The notes under the pieces are model-generated. The model was not told the origin of the DNA and made no database searches. It worked only from the letters and a program-made list of their open reading frames with translations. Of a stretch of DNA of 64,000 bases, positions 44,505 to 52,210 are shown one piece after another. Position 1 is the first letter of the stretch, and every line of letters starts with the position of its first letter. The translations under genes and the position numbers were made by a program. This stretch comes from Streptomyces sp. CB02923 (lineage in GTDB: Bacteria > Actinomycetota > Actinomycetes > Streptomycetales > Streptomycetaceae). The stretch is from assembly GCF_001905005.1 (NCBI RefSeq), contig NZ_LWKZ01000008.1, positions 17,884-81,883 of the forward strand, given 5' to 3'.

Positions 44505-45637
44505 CACAGCGGCTGAAGGTTCTGGTCACCGGTGCGGCCGGGCTGGTCGGCGCGGAGGTCACCGCCCGGCTGGTGGCGGCCGGGCACGAGGTGACCGCCG
44601 TGGTCCACCGGAACTCGGCGCTGGTCCGCAATGACGGCACCCCCCTGGACATGTCCAGCGTCACGTGCCTGCCCGGCGACGTGACCAAGGCCCGGCTCGG
44701 CCTGTCCGAGGCCGGGTACGGGGAACTGGCCGCCGGCCGGATCGACCGGATCGTGCACTGCGCCGCGATCACCGACTTCGGCCGTCCGGAGGAGGTCTAC
44801 CAGTCGGTCAACGTCGACGGCACCGCGCACATCGTGGAGCTGGCCCGCGACGCCGGCGCCGACCTCGTACACGTGGGCACCGCCTATGTGTGCGGTGAGC
44901 GCGACGGGCTGGTCCGTGAGACGGAGCTGGACCAGGGCCAGCGGTTCGCCAACGGCTACGAGGCCAGCAAGCTGCGGGCCGAGACGCTGGTGCACAAGGC
45001 ACGGGCCGACGGGGTGCGGGCCGCGGTGGTGCGGCCCAGCATCGTCGTCGGCGACGAGCACACCGGTGTGGTGCGCGATTACAAGAACATCTACATCGTC
45101 CTCAAGCTGACCACCGAGGGCAAGGTACGCTCCATCCCCGGCCTGTACGAGGCACGTCTGGACCTGGTGCCCGTCGGCTACGTGGCGGACGTGATCACGC
45201 AGGTCACCGAGCGGTTCGACGAGGCGGCGGGCCGCACCTTCCACGCGGTGGGCTCGCCGCTGTCCCTGCGGGACTTCTCCGACGTGATGGCGGAGTACCC
45301 CTCCTTCCGCGTGCCGCGGTTCGTCCCTCCGACGAGCTTCGACGCGCAGCGGCTGGAACCGCAGGAGCGGCGGTACTACGAGCGCGTCGTCTCGCTGTAC
45401 GAGAGCTACTTCCGGCGCCGGATGACGTTCGACGACTCCAACACCGAGGCACTGGGGGTTCGCCGGGCGCCCGGGGACGGGCAGGACTTCCTGCGCCGGC
45501 TGATCAACCACTGCCTGGAGTCGGGCTACCTGGGCACGCCGCTGGCCGGCGTCACGGACGTACTGAACCGGCTGGACATCACGGGTCCGGACACCACCGG
45601 CCCGGCCGCCAACGACTCGAACGGAGCCGGCCGATGA
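44501..45637 (+). CDS. Thioester-reductase-like SDR
   Basis: The 378-residue protein is an extended short-chain dehydrogenase with the nucleotide loop TGAAGLVG (10-17), T127 and the catalytic pair Y153/K157 in NGYEASKL. RPSIVVGDEHTG and the C-terminal helical part resemble the NAD_binding_4/male-sterility group, which reduces carrier-bound thioesters to aldehydes or alcohols. With the ACP directly upstream (ATGA overlap), release of an acyl chain as an aldehyde is a plausible role. A sugar epimerase-like action is the alternative. Confidence 0.75.
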   Translation: MTQRLKVLVTGAAGLVGAEVTARLVAAGHEVTAVVHRNSALVRNDGTPLDMSSVTCLPGDVTKARLGLSEAGYGELAAGRIDRIVHCAAITDFGRPEEVYQSVNVDGTAHIVELARDAGADLVHVGTAYVCGERDGLVRETELDQGQRFANGYEASKLRAETLVHKARADGVRAAVVRPSIVVGDEHTGVVRDYKNIYIVLKLTTEGKVRSIPGLYEARLDLVPVGYVADVITQVTERFDEAAGRTFHAVGSPLSLRDFSDVMAEYPSFRVPRFVPPTSFDAQRLEPQERRYYERVVSLYESYFRRRMTFDDSNTEALGVRRAPGDGQDFLRRLINHCLESGYLGTPLAGVTDVLNRLDITGPDTTGPAANDSNGAGR

Positions 45638-46644
45638 CACGCGACAGCGCGGACGCCCGCCCCTTCGGCGACAGCGTCTCCCCCGCCCTCAGCTGCGAGC
45701 CGCGAAAACGCGCCCTGTTCGCCTCGGACACCTACTTCCTGGAGAGCCTCGAACAGCTCGGCGCCCTCACCGCCGACGTGGACGGGTTTCTCCACCGGCA
45801 CGCCGCGCTGCTGCTCAAACCCGACGCGGTGGTCAGCAGGCAGATACCGACGACGGTCGCCTGGCTCGCCGAGAACGGTTTCCGGATCGTGGCGGCCGAA
45901 CGCACCCGGCTGACCCGTACGGCCGTGCGGTCGCTGTGGTACTACCAGTGGAACCTGGCCACACCGCAGCGGCGCCGTCTCGCCGACATGTTCATGGACT
46001 CGTGCGATGCGGTGGTGCTCGTCGTGCGCCCCGTGGCGGACGAGGCCGACGCCGCGCCGGCGTCGGTCGTCATGACCCAGCGCAAGGGCCCGACCGACCC
46101 GCTGGCCAGGGTCCCCGGCCAGCTGCGTTACGCGATCGGCCGCTACAGCTACCTGCTCAACCTCGTCCACACCCCCGACGAGCCCGCCGATGTCGCGCGG
46201 GAGCTGGGCATCCACTTCGACACGGCGCTGCGGGAGCGGGTCTACACCAGCGCGCTGGCGGGCGACGACCAGTCGGCGCGGGCCCTCGAACTGGCCGAGC
46301 AGCTGCACGCCGAGGTACCGCAGCGGGACCTCACCTTCGAGCCCGCGGCGGAACGGCTCAAGCAGGCCGTGGAGGAGGCGGAGGAGTCCCTCCTCGGCAG
46401 CCCGGCCCGGGACGAGCTGCGCGAGGCCCGGCTGGCCGCCCGGTCCCCCGAGGGCTACCGGCGGCTGCTGGAAGCCGCCTGGCGGGCCGGACTTCCGCTC
46501 GACACCTGGGACGTGGTGATCGTCGGCACCCATGTCCTGCCGATGAAGCGCAAGGACCTGGCCCCCGTACTCGACGGAGTCGGCGTGCAGGACTGGCAGC
46601 TTCACATGGCGCGGCTCGAAGCCGACCGGTCCGCGGCCAGGTAA
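45634..46644 (+). CDS. NDK-like protein
   Basis: A 336-residue protein whose residues about 55-195 resemble nucleoside-diphosphate kinase: AALLLKPDAVV (K62), a helical insert, KGPTDPLARVPGQLRYAIG and YLLNLVHTPDEPADVARELGIHF, where H179 sits at the phosphohistidine place. The standard HGSDS that follows is changed to HTPDE. The remaining 140 residues are an unknown helical domain. NDK is normally a 135-residue housekeeping enzyme, so this longer form is probably adapted to the pathway. ATGA overlap with the SDR gene. Confidence 0.7.
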   Translation: MTRDSADARPFGDSVSPALSCEPRKRALFASDTYFLESLEQLGALTADVDGFLHRHAALLLKPDAVVSRQIPTTVAWLAENGFRIVAAERTRLTRTAVRSLWYYQWNLATPQRRRLADMFMDSCDAVVLVVRPVADEADAAPASVVMTQRKGPTDPLARVPGQLRYAIGRYSYLLNLVHTPDEPADVARELGIHFDTALRERVYTSALAGDDQSARALELAEQLHAEVPQRDLTFEPAAERLKQAVEEAEESLLGSPARDELREARLAARSPEGYRRLLEAAWRAGLPLDTWDVVIVGTHVLPMKRKDLAPVLDGVGVQDWQLHMARLEADRSAAR

Positions 46645-46656
46645 CGGAGGAGAAGC

Positions 46657-47640
46657 ATGGACACGGTGGAATTCAGCCGTACGGTGCCCCGGGAGCTCGT
46701 CCATCGGTCGAGCGTCACGGAGGTCCTGGTCACCGGCGCGCTCGCCCGGGACGACGACACCCTCGACGTCGGGGTGCAGATACCCCGCTCGCACGCCTTC
46801 TACCGGGACTCGCAGGGGTGCCGGCACCTCTACGACCCGATGGTGCTGGTGGAAGCGGCCCGGCAGACGCTCATCATGCTGGGGCACGATGTGTTCGGCA
46901 TGCCGTTCGGCACGAAGTTCGTCCTGCGGGAGATCGCCCTGCACGAGACGGACATGGCCGCTCTCACCGTGCGCGGCGTACCCACGGAGGTGGTGTTGCG
47001 CTGCCACGTCCTGCGCCGCTTCGGTGATCACACGGCCGTACGGGGAGCGCGCCTGCGCTACAGCGCGCTGATCGGCGACCACGTGGCGGCGACGCTGGAA
47101 TGCAGCATGTCCTGGATGCCGCCCGAGCAGTGGCAGGCGATGCGCGACCAGGGTCGTATCGATCTGGGCCTGGAACCGCAGCTGGTGCCCGAGGCCCCCG
47201 CGCCGCTGCCGCGGGTGCACCGGACCCTGGTCGACCGTCAGGACCCCTCGAACGTGGTCCTCTCCTCGTTCCAGGTCGCGCCGGGCACCGTCGCGCGAGG
47301 GACCGCGCAGCTCGTCGTCGACATGGGCCACCCCGTGCTGTTCGACCACTACGTCGACCATGTCCCCGGCATGCTGACCCTTGAGTCGTTCCGGCAGCTG
47401 GGCATGGCCACCGCCGTCGCCACCGGGGTGCTGCCGTCGGCGTCGGCCCTGCTCACCGGGGTGAGCGCGCGCTTCACCGGGATCGGTGAGCTGGATCTGC
47501 CGGTCACCTGCGAGAGCGTCCTGGCCCAGGGCGACGGGAGCAGCGCCGTCCTGCACTGCACCATGCGGCAGGACGGGCGCTCCCTCGCCGAGGGCGAAGT
47601 GCGCCTGACCCGGCCCGGCGCGGAGATGGGAACGAATTGA
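46657..47640 (+). CDS. AfsA/ScbA-type hotdog protein
   Basis: The 327-residue protein has two hotdog repeats of the A-factor biosynthesis family (AfsA, ScbA, BarX). The first repeat includes VHRSSVTEVLVTGALARDDD and HLYDPMVLVEAARQTLIMLGHDVFG; the second includes VHRTLVDRQDPSNVVLSSF and HPVLFDHYVDHVPGMLTLESFRQ. AfsA-type enzymes join a beta-ketoacyl thioester to dihydroxyacetone phosphate. Here the gene is in a biosynthetic operon and has no adjacent butyrolactone receptor gene, so it may form a structural part of the product. ATG 46657 follows GGAGGAG. Confidence 0.85.
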   Translation: MDTVEFSRTVPRELVHRSSVTEVLVTGALARDDDTLDVGVQIPRSHAFYRDSQGCRHLYDPMVLVEAARQTLIMLGHDVFGMPFGTKFVLREIALHETDMAALTVRGVPTEVVLRCHVLRRFGDHTAVRGARLRYSALIGDHVAATLECSMSWMPPEQWQAMRDQGRIDLGLEPQLVPEAPAPLPRVHRTLVDRQDPSNVVLSSFQVAPGTVARGTAQLVVDMGHPVLFDHYVDHVPGMLTLESFRQLGMATAVATGVLPSASALLTGVSARFTGIGELDLPVTCESVLAQGDGSSAVLHCTMRQDGRSLAEGEVRLTRPGAEMGTN

Positions 47641-48275
47641 CCAGCACCCCCGTCACCCTCGACATCGACGGGCTGCTGTCCCGTACCCCCACCGTGCGCC
47701 GCAGGCTCGACCTGTCCAGGCCGGTCCCCCGGCCGCTGCTCGCCGAGTGCCTCCAGCTCGCCCTGCACGCGCCCAACGGAGGAAACCGGCAGAGCTGGCA
47801 CTTCGTGGTGATCGACGATCCGGCGACGAAGGCGGGCATCGCGCGGTACTACAAGTCCGCCTCGGACGCCTATCTCGCCACCACGTCCTCCGCGGCGATG
47901 AGCGAGAAGGCCGTGGCCGGGGTGCGCTACCTCGCCGACCACCTGCACCAGGTACCCGCGCTGGTGCTGGCGGGAATCCGCGGGCGGCTGCCCCGCGACG
48001 CGCCGCTCGCCAAGCAGTCCAGCTTCTTCGGGTCCGTCTATCCGGCGCTGTGGAGCTTCATGCTCGCCGCCCGCAGCCGCGAGCTGGGCGCCGCGCTGAC
48101 CACGGTGCACCTCGCCCACGAACGCGAGGTGGCGGAGCTGGTCGGCATCCCCGCCGACGAGTTCACGCAGGTCGCGCTGGTGGCCGTCGGGTACACGACG
48201 GGGGGCTCCGGCTTCCGCCCCACCCCGCGGCAGCCGCTCGACGAGGTCGTGTCCTGGAACGGGTGGCAGAGTTGA
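47637..48275 (+). CDS. Nitroreductase-family flavoprotein
   Basis: TTG 47637 overlaps the AfsA-type gene stop (TTGA). The 212-residue protein has the nitroreductase fold: RRRLDLSRPVPRPLLAECLQLALHAPNGGNRQSWHFVVI near the N-terminus (start and end of a longer block), and AALTTVHLAHEREVAELVGIP with VALVAVGYTTG near the C-terminus. These FMN enzymes reduce nitro groups, enones or quinones, or oxidise peptide-like rings. In this operon it may change the oxidation level of the polyketide-like or fatty intermediate. Confidence 0.75.
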   Translation: MTSTPVTLDIDGLLSRTPTVRRRLDLSRPVPRPLLAECLQLALHAPNGGNRQSWHFVVIDDPATKAGIARYYKSASDAYLATTSSAAMSEKAVAGVRYLADHLHQVPALVLAGIRGRLPRDAPLAKQSSFFGSVYPALWSFMLAARSRELGAALTTVHLAHEREVAELVGIPADEFTQVALVAVGYTTGGSGFRPTPRQPLDEVVSWNGWQS

Positions 48276-49180
48276 ACGGCACCCTGAAGCCCTCCCAGGT
48301 CCCGGCACGGCTGGGCCGTTTCGTACTGCGGATGTTCCGCCCGCAGATCTACGTCACCTACGGCGTGCTGTGGACCGTGACCCTGGAGGGCACCTCCGGG
48401 GAGATCGCGGGTCCCGACACGCCGTGGACGCCCTCGTGGGCGACCGCGGTGCGCGCGGCGAGCGTGGTGCTGGCGCTGCTGTTCGTCCGGATGGTCGACG
48501 AGCAGAAGGATCTGGACTACGACCGGCAGCACAATCCGGACCGGCCGCTGGTGACGGGCGCCATCACGGTCGCGGAGCTGCGCGGCGCCATGGCGCTGAT
48601 CGCCGTCCTCGTCGTCGTACTGAACCTGCTGGTCTCGGCGTGGTCGGTGCTGCTGATCCTGCTCGGTCTGGGATACACGCTGCTCCTGGTCGCGCTGGAA
48701 CGCTGGTTCCCGCGCGTCGGCGAGGGCCTGGTGACCGGCCTCCTGATCAGCTATCCGGTGCAGTTGCTGCTGTCGGTCTACCTCTACGTCTCGCTGCTGA
48801 CCAGCGGCAAGATCGAGGCCGATCTGCGGGCCGTACCCCTGCTGGCCATGTTCGCCTGCGCCTTCCTCCAGTTCGAGTTCGCGCGGAAGACCGAGTGGCG
48901 GCAGGATCCGCAGGCGCGGCTCTACTCGGAGGTGTTCGGCCCCCGCGGCAGCGCGGCGATCAGCCTGGCTCTCGCCGTGGGCGCCGTGGTGCTGGGGCTG
49001 GCCGTGCTGGGGCGGGCGGGTCTGCTGCCGGCGGCCGCTCTCCTCTTCCCCGCGCTCGGCGCGTGGCGCTTCCTCCTGCGCAAGAAGTCGTCCGGGCTGA
49101 TGCTCCCGGCGATGGGCTTCGTGCTGTTCTTCAACCTGCTGTGCTTCTACGGATCCACAGCGCTCGCGATCGGACGGTGA
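48263..49180 (+). CDS. UbiA-family prenyltransferase
   Basis: About 305 residues with eight or nine membrane helices. The first Asp-rich motif is VRMVDEQKDLDYDRQHNPDRPLVTG; the second region is FARKTEWRQDPQARLYSEVFG. The DEQKDLDYD form is like UbiA enzymes that attach isoprenyl chains to aromatic or other acceptors. GTG 48263 is chosen; TTG 48272 within the nitroreductase stop is the alternative. Its presence suggests that the cluster product carries a prenyl group or is a membrane-bound intermediate. Confidence 0.8.
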   Translation: MAELNGTLKPSQVPARLGRFVLRMFRPQIYVTYGVLWTVTLEGTSGEIAGPDTPWTPSWATAVRAASVVLALLFVRMVDEQKDLDYDRQHNPDRPLVTGAITVAELRGAMALIAVLVVVLNLLVSAWSVLLILLGLGYTLLLVALERWFPRVGEGLVTGLLISYPVQLLLSVYLYVSLLTSGKIEADLRAVPLLAMFACAFLQFEFARKTEWRQDPQARLYSEVFGPRGSAAISLALAVGAVVLGLAVLGRAGLLPAAALLFPALGAWRFLLRKKSSGLMLPAMGFVLFFNLLCFYGSTALAIGR

Positions 49181-50445
49181 GACAGGTGCAGCCGGTGATC
49201 ATCGACAGGGTACGGATCTTCGACGGGGAGTCGATGACGGGTCCCGGCTCGGTGGAGTTCGCCGACGGCGTCATCACGCGCGTCGTCACGGACCCCGCGC
49301 CGCGACCGCCCGCGTCGGCCGAGGTGATCGATGGCACGGGCATGACGCTGCTGCCGGGGCTGATCGACGCGCACACCCATGTGTACGGCGTCGAGAGCAA
49401 CCTCGAACTGGCCCTGGCCTTCGGTGTGACGACCGAACTGGACATGTTCATGGGCCCGCCGGAGGCCACCAGAGCGCTGTGCGAGCTGGCCGCCGAGCGT
49501 GCCGACCTCGCCGACCTGCGCAGTGCCGGGCTGCTGGCGAGCGCGCCGGGAGGGCATCCCGGTGTCGGCATGCCGGATCTGCCGACCGTCGCCGGGCCCG
49601 AGCAGGCGGACGCCTTCGTGGCCGCCAGGCAGGCGGAAGGCGCGCACTTCATCAAGATCATGCTGGACGACGGCGTAAACCACGGGATGTCGCTGCCTTC
49701 CCTCGCGCCGGCGACCGTGACGGCGCTCGCCGACGCCGCGCGCCGCCGGAGCCTGCTCAGCGTGGCCCACGTGTCCGCCATGTGGTCCGCGCGGCTCGCC
49801 CTCGACAGCGGCGTGGACATCCTGACGCACCTGCCGCTGGAAGCGCCCCTGGACGAAGCCTTCGTCCGCCGGGCCGCGGACGGCGGGCGCGTCGTCATCC
49901 CCACCCTGGCGATCCTGGAACTGTCGGCGCCGCAGTCCTCCCCCGCGACCGGCGTCGGACGCTCCTGGGCGGATGACCCGCGGATCGCCGACCACCTGCC
50001 GGACCACGCCCGCGCCGCCATCGCGGAAGGCCGCGAGGGCCTGTGTGTGGAGCACCCCGTGCCCGAACACCGCTTCGGTCACGCCTTGTCGAGTGTGGCC
50101 CGACTGCACCGGGCGGGCGTGCCCGTACTGGCGGGGACCGACGCCAACCACCGGCCGGGGCGCGCCTGCCCGGTCGTCCACGGCGCCAGTCTGCACGCCG
50201 AGCTGGCCCTGCTCGTCGAGGCCGGCCTGACTCCGGCGCAGGCACTCACGGCGGCGACCTCGGCACCGGCGGCGCACTTCGGCCTCGGCGACCGCGGGGT
50301 GATCGCTCCGGGGCGGCGCGCGGACCTCGTCCTCGTCGCGGGCGACCCCACCGAGGACATCACCGCCACCCGGTCGATCGAGGCGGTCTGGCGGGGCGGC
50401 GTCCGCTTCGACCGTGAGGCGCACCGCAAGCGCGTTGCTTCATGA
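49177..50445 (+). CDS. Amidohydrolase-family enzyme
   Basis: The 422-residue protein has the amidohydrolase TIM barrel: LLPGLIDAHTHVYG (metal-binding HxH), a lysine in HFIKIMLDDG, LSVAHVSAMW and ILTHLPLEAP (His ligands), LAGTDAN (Asp ligand), and the closing GVIAPGRRADLVLVAGDP. The set of ligands is complete, so it should be an active metal-dependent hydrolase, probably of an amide, lactam or lactone. GTG 49177 overlaps the UbiA stop (GTGA). Homologues include imidazolonepropionase-type and Xaa-Pro dipeptidase-type enzymes. Confidence 0.8.
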   Translation: MRQVQPVIIDRVRIFDGESMTGPGSVEFADGVITRVVTDPAPRPPASAEVIDGTGMTLLPGLIDAHTHVYGVESNLELALAFGVTTELDMFMGPPEATRALCELAAERADLADLRSAGLLASAPGGHPGVGMPDLPTVAGPEQADAFVAARQAEGAHFIKIMLDDGVNHGMSLPSLAPATVTALADAARRRSLLSVAHVSAMWSARLALDSGVDILTHLPLEAPLDEAFVRRAADGGRVVIPTLAILELSAPQSSPATGVGRSWADDPRIADHLPDHARAAIAEGREGLCVEHPVPEHRFGHALSSVARLHRAGVPVLAGTDANHRPGRACPVVHGASLHAELALLVEAGLTPAQALTAATSAPAAHFGLGDRGVIAPGRRADLVLVAGDPTEDITATRSIEAVWRGGVRFDREAHRKRVAS

Positions 50446-50573
50446 ACGGCGGGACGAGCGGCGATACGGGCAGCGGTACCGGCAGCAATACGAGCAGCGA
50501 TACGAACGGCAATCACGCGAATCACATGAACCACGTGAACAACCTGAACCATACGAAGCGGAGAACCCCATGA
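50442..50573 (+). CDS. 43-aa ORF coupled at both ends
   Basis: ATG 50442 overlaps the amidohydrolase stop by ATGA, and the TGA at 50571-50573 overlaps the methyltransferase ATG by ATGA. The frame codes 43 residues: a Gly/Ser/Thr/Asn part and then a stretch NGNHANHMNHVNNLNH with five histidines at regular steps. The DNA is built of 12-bp units and then 9-bp units, both multiples of three. It may be a translated spacer that carries ribosomes to the methyltransferase gene, a metal-binding peptide, or a peptide substrate. No relative is known to me. Confidence 0.5.
   Translation: MNGGTSGDTGSGTGSNTSSDTNGNHANHMNHVNNLNHTKRRTP
50462..50552. repeat. 12-bp and 9-bp tandem repeats in the small ORF
   Basis: Four 12-bp units like CGATACGGGCAG (50462-50509) are followed by four 9-bp units like CATGAACCA (about 50517-50552). 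Both keep the reading frame of the 43-aa ORF. Confidence 0.8.
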
Positions 50574-51433
50574 CCAACGCACCCGAACTCCAGGCCGGTG
50601 TCAGCAGCACCGCGCTGGTCGTGGGCATGGCCCGCGCGGCCGAGAGCCGGCGGCCGGACCGGCTGTTCGAGGACCATCTGGCCGACCGTTTCCTGGAGGC
50701 GGCGGGCGTCGAGCAGCAGGCGGTGTGGAACAAGGGGCAGGGCGAACTGTTCGCCGAAGCCATGGGTGACTACTTCGCGCTGCGCACCCGCTACTTCGAC
50801 GACTACTTCCGCCAGGCCGCCGCGGCGGGCTGCCGCCAGGTGGTCCTGCTCGCGGCCGGTCTGGACACCCGCGCCCACCGGCTGGACTGGCCGGACGGAA
50901 CCCGACTGTTCGAACTGGACCAGCCCGATGTGCTCGCCTTCAAGGAGAGCGCCCTGGGCGACGAGGCACCGCGCTGCCGCCGCGAAGTGATCGCTGCGGA
51001 CCTGCGCGAGGAGTGGACCACGGTGCTGGCCGAGCGCGGCTTCCGCCCGGACCAGCCGACGGCCTGGCTGGTCGAAGGGGTGCTGGTCTATCTGACCGAG
51101 CACGACGCCGACGGTCTGCTGAGCCGTATCAGCGCGCTGTCGGCGCCGGGCAGCCACCTCGCCGTGGAGCACGTCACCCGGTCGATGGTCAACTCCGACC
51201 AGGCCCAGCAGGCCGCGGCGGCCTCGCCGGAAGGCGTCGTGAACCTGCTGTCCTCGCTGTGGAAGAACGAGATGACGCGCCCGGTCGGCGACTGGCTCGC
51301 CGGCCACGGCTGGAGCTCCACCCAGGAGTCCCTCACCGACCTGGCACAGCGTCACGGCCGCCCCGTTCCCCCGGCCTTCGACCCGGCACTGCCCGGCACC
51401 GGCCGCGTCAGCCTGCTCACGGCGGTCCGCTGA
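50570..51433 (+). CDS. SAM-dependent O-methyltransferase
   Basis: The 287-residue protein belongs to the TIGR00027/leucine-carboxyl-methyltransferase-like family of actinomycetes. Key elements are ALVVGMARAAESRRPDRLFED at the N-terminus, the SAM loop QVVLLAAGLDTRAHRLDWP, LFELDQPDVLAFK and WLVEGVLVYLTEHD. Members methylate hydroxyl or carboxyl groups of natural products. ATG 50570 has GGAG six bases upstream, and its ATGA overlap with the 43-aa ORF links it to the operon. It is the last gene of the run. Confidence 0.85.
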   Translation: MTNAPELQAGVSSTALVVGMARAAESRRPDRLFEDHLADRFLEAAGVEQQAVWNKGQGELFAEAMGDYFALRTRYFDDYFRQAAAAGCRQVVLLAAGLDTRAHRLDWPDGTRLFELDQPDVLAFKESALGDEAPRCRREVIAADLREEWTTVLAERGFRPDQPTAWLVEGVLVYLTEHDADGLLSRISALSAPGSHLAVEHVTRSMVNSDQAQQAAAASPEGVVNLLSSLWKNEMTRPVGDWLAGHGWSSTQESLTDLAQRHGRPVPPAFDPALPGTGRVSLLTAVR

Positions 51434-51685
51434 TCCCTCCCCGGCGTACGGCCGACCGATGACCGCCGCCGCCAGGTGCCCGAACAGGCGAGAGCCATCT
51501 GGCACCGGCGCGGAACACGTCAATTCCACCAGCAGCCGACGCCCCTCATAGTCACCACCCGGCAGCCGCCCGGGGGCAATCCGCCCCGGGCGGCTTTCGC
51601 ATGCCCTGCCCCAGCGGCACCCCGACAGCCGGTCCGCCTTCGCCGCGCCGTATGCGTCCGGGCCGACGTGAGTGTCACTCATCCA

Positions 51686-51723
51686 TTGACCCGCCGCGCG
51701 GCGATGGTTATAACTTATAACCA
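51686..51723 (+). promoter_or_regulatory. Consensus promoter overlapped by an AT-rich operator
   Basis: TTGACC (51686-51691) and TATAAC (51709-51714) are 17 bp apart, a near-consensus HrdB-type promoter. The -10 lies in the perfect palindrome TGGTTATAACTTATAACCA (51705-51723), so a repressor there would block transcription of the two genes downstream. Confidence 0.75.
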
Positions 51724-51827
51724 CAGCACTACCTTCTAGCTCGATCTCCCGATCTCAGTGTGGATCAGGCGGCACATCCATGCCTCCGTACGGTCCATCG
51801 ATCAATCGATCCGCCGAACGAGGAACC

Positions 51828-52190
51828 ATGACCACCACAGTCACGTCACGCCACCCCCGCGCACCCCGGCACGCTCCGCTGTCGGTGACCATCGCCTCCT
51901 GGGCGGTCCCTTTCATGGTCGTCGCCCAGTACGCCCTGATCGCGGGCGTCCCGGTCGCCATCGCACTGGTCGGCGCCCTGCGTCACGTACGCGATCGGGC
52001 GGTACGCCTGGCGGCCGTCCTGGTCGCCGTTTCGTACGCCGTCCCGCTCGCCGTATGGCTGATACGGCCCGACGGGGCGCAGAGCCTGTCCAAGGACATG
52101 CACCCCGGATTCGCCGGACTCATCGTCGCCGCATCCGCCCTGCTCCTCGCCACCCTCTACCGGGCCCGGCGTCTGACACCTGACACCTGA
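51828..52190 (+). CDS. Small membrane protein
   Basis: This 120-residue protein has an N-terminal polar part and four hydrophobic segments (WAVPFMVVAQYALI, VAIALVGAL, LAAVLVAVSYAVPLAVWLI and FAGLIVAASALLLATLY). ATG 51828 has GAGGA five bases upstream. It shows no domain I recognise and may be a transporter subunit or a membrane helper. It is 20 bp upstream of the SRPBCC gene and shares the regulated promoter at 51686. Confidence 0.7.
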   Translation: MTTTVTSRHPRAPRHAPLSVTIASWAVPFMVVAQYALIAGVPVAIALVGALRHVRDRAVRLAAVLVAVSYAVPLAVWLIRPDGAQSLSKDMHPGFAGLIVAASALLLATLYRARRLTPDT

Positions 52191-52200
52191 CACCTGACAA
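52173..52200. repeat. Tandem repeat, 7 bp x 4
   Basis: CTGACAC is repeated four times (last copy CTGACAA) over the stop codon of the small membrane protein. Because the unit is 7 bp, copy changes shift the frame and alter the end of the protein. Confidence 0.9.
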
Positions 52201-52210
52201 GGAAGCCACC

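Noticed and set aside
45526..47556. 676-codon minus-strand frame opposite the NDK-like and AfsA-type genes
   Set aside because: No recognisable domain and the sense frames are well supported.
50414..50569. 52-residue N-terminal extension of the O-methyltransferase
   Set aside because: The Arg/Glu-rich extension runs over the tandem repeats in another frame; ATG 50570 has a proper GGAG.
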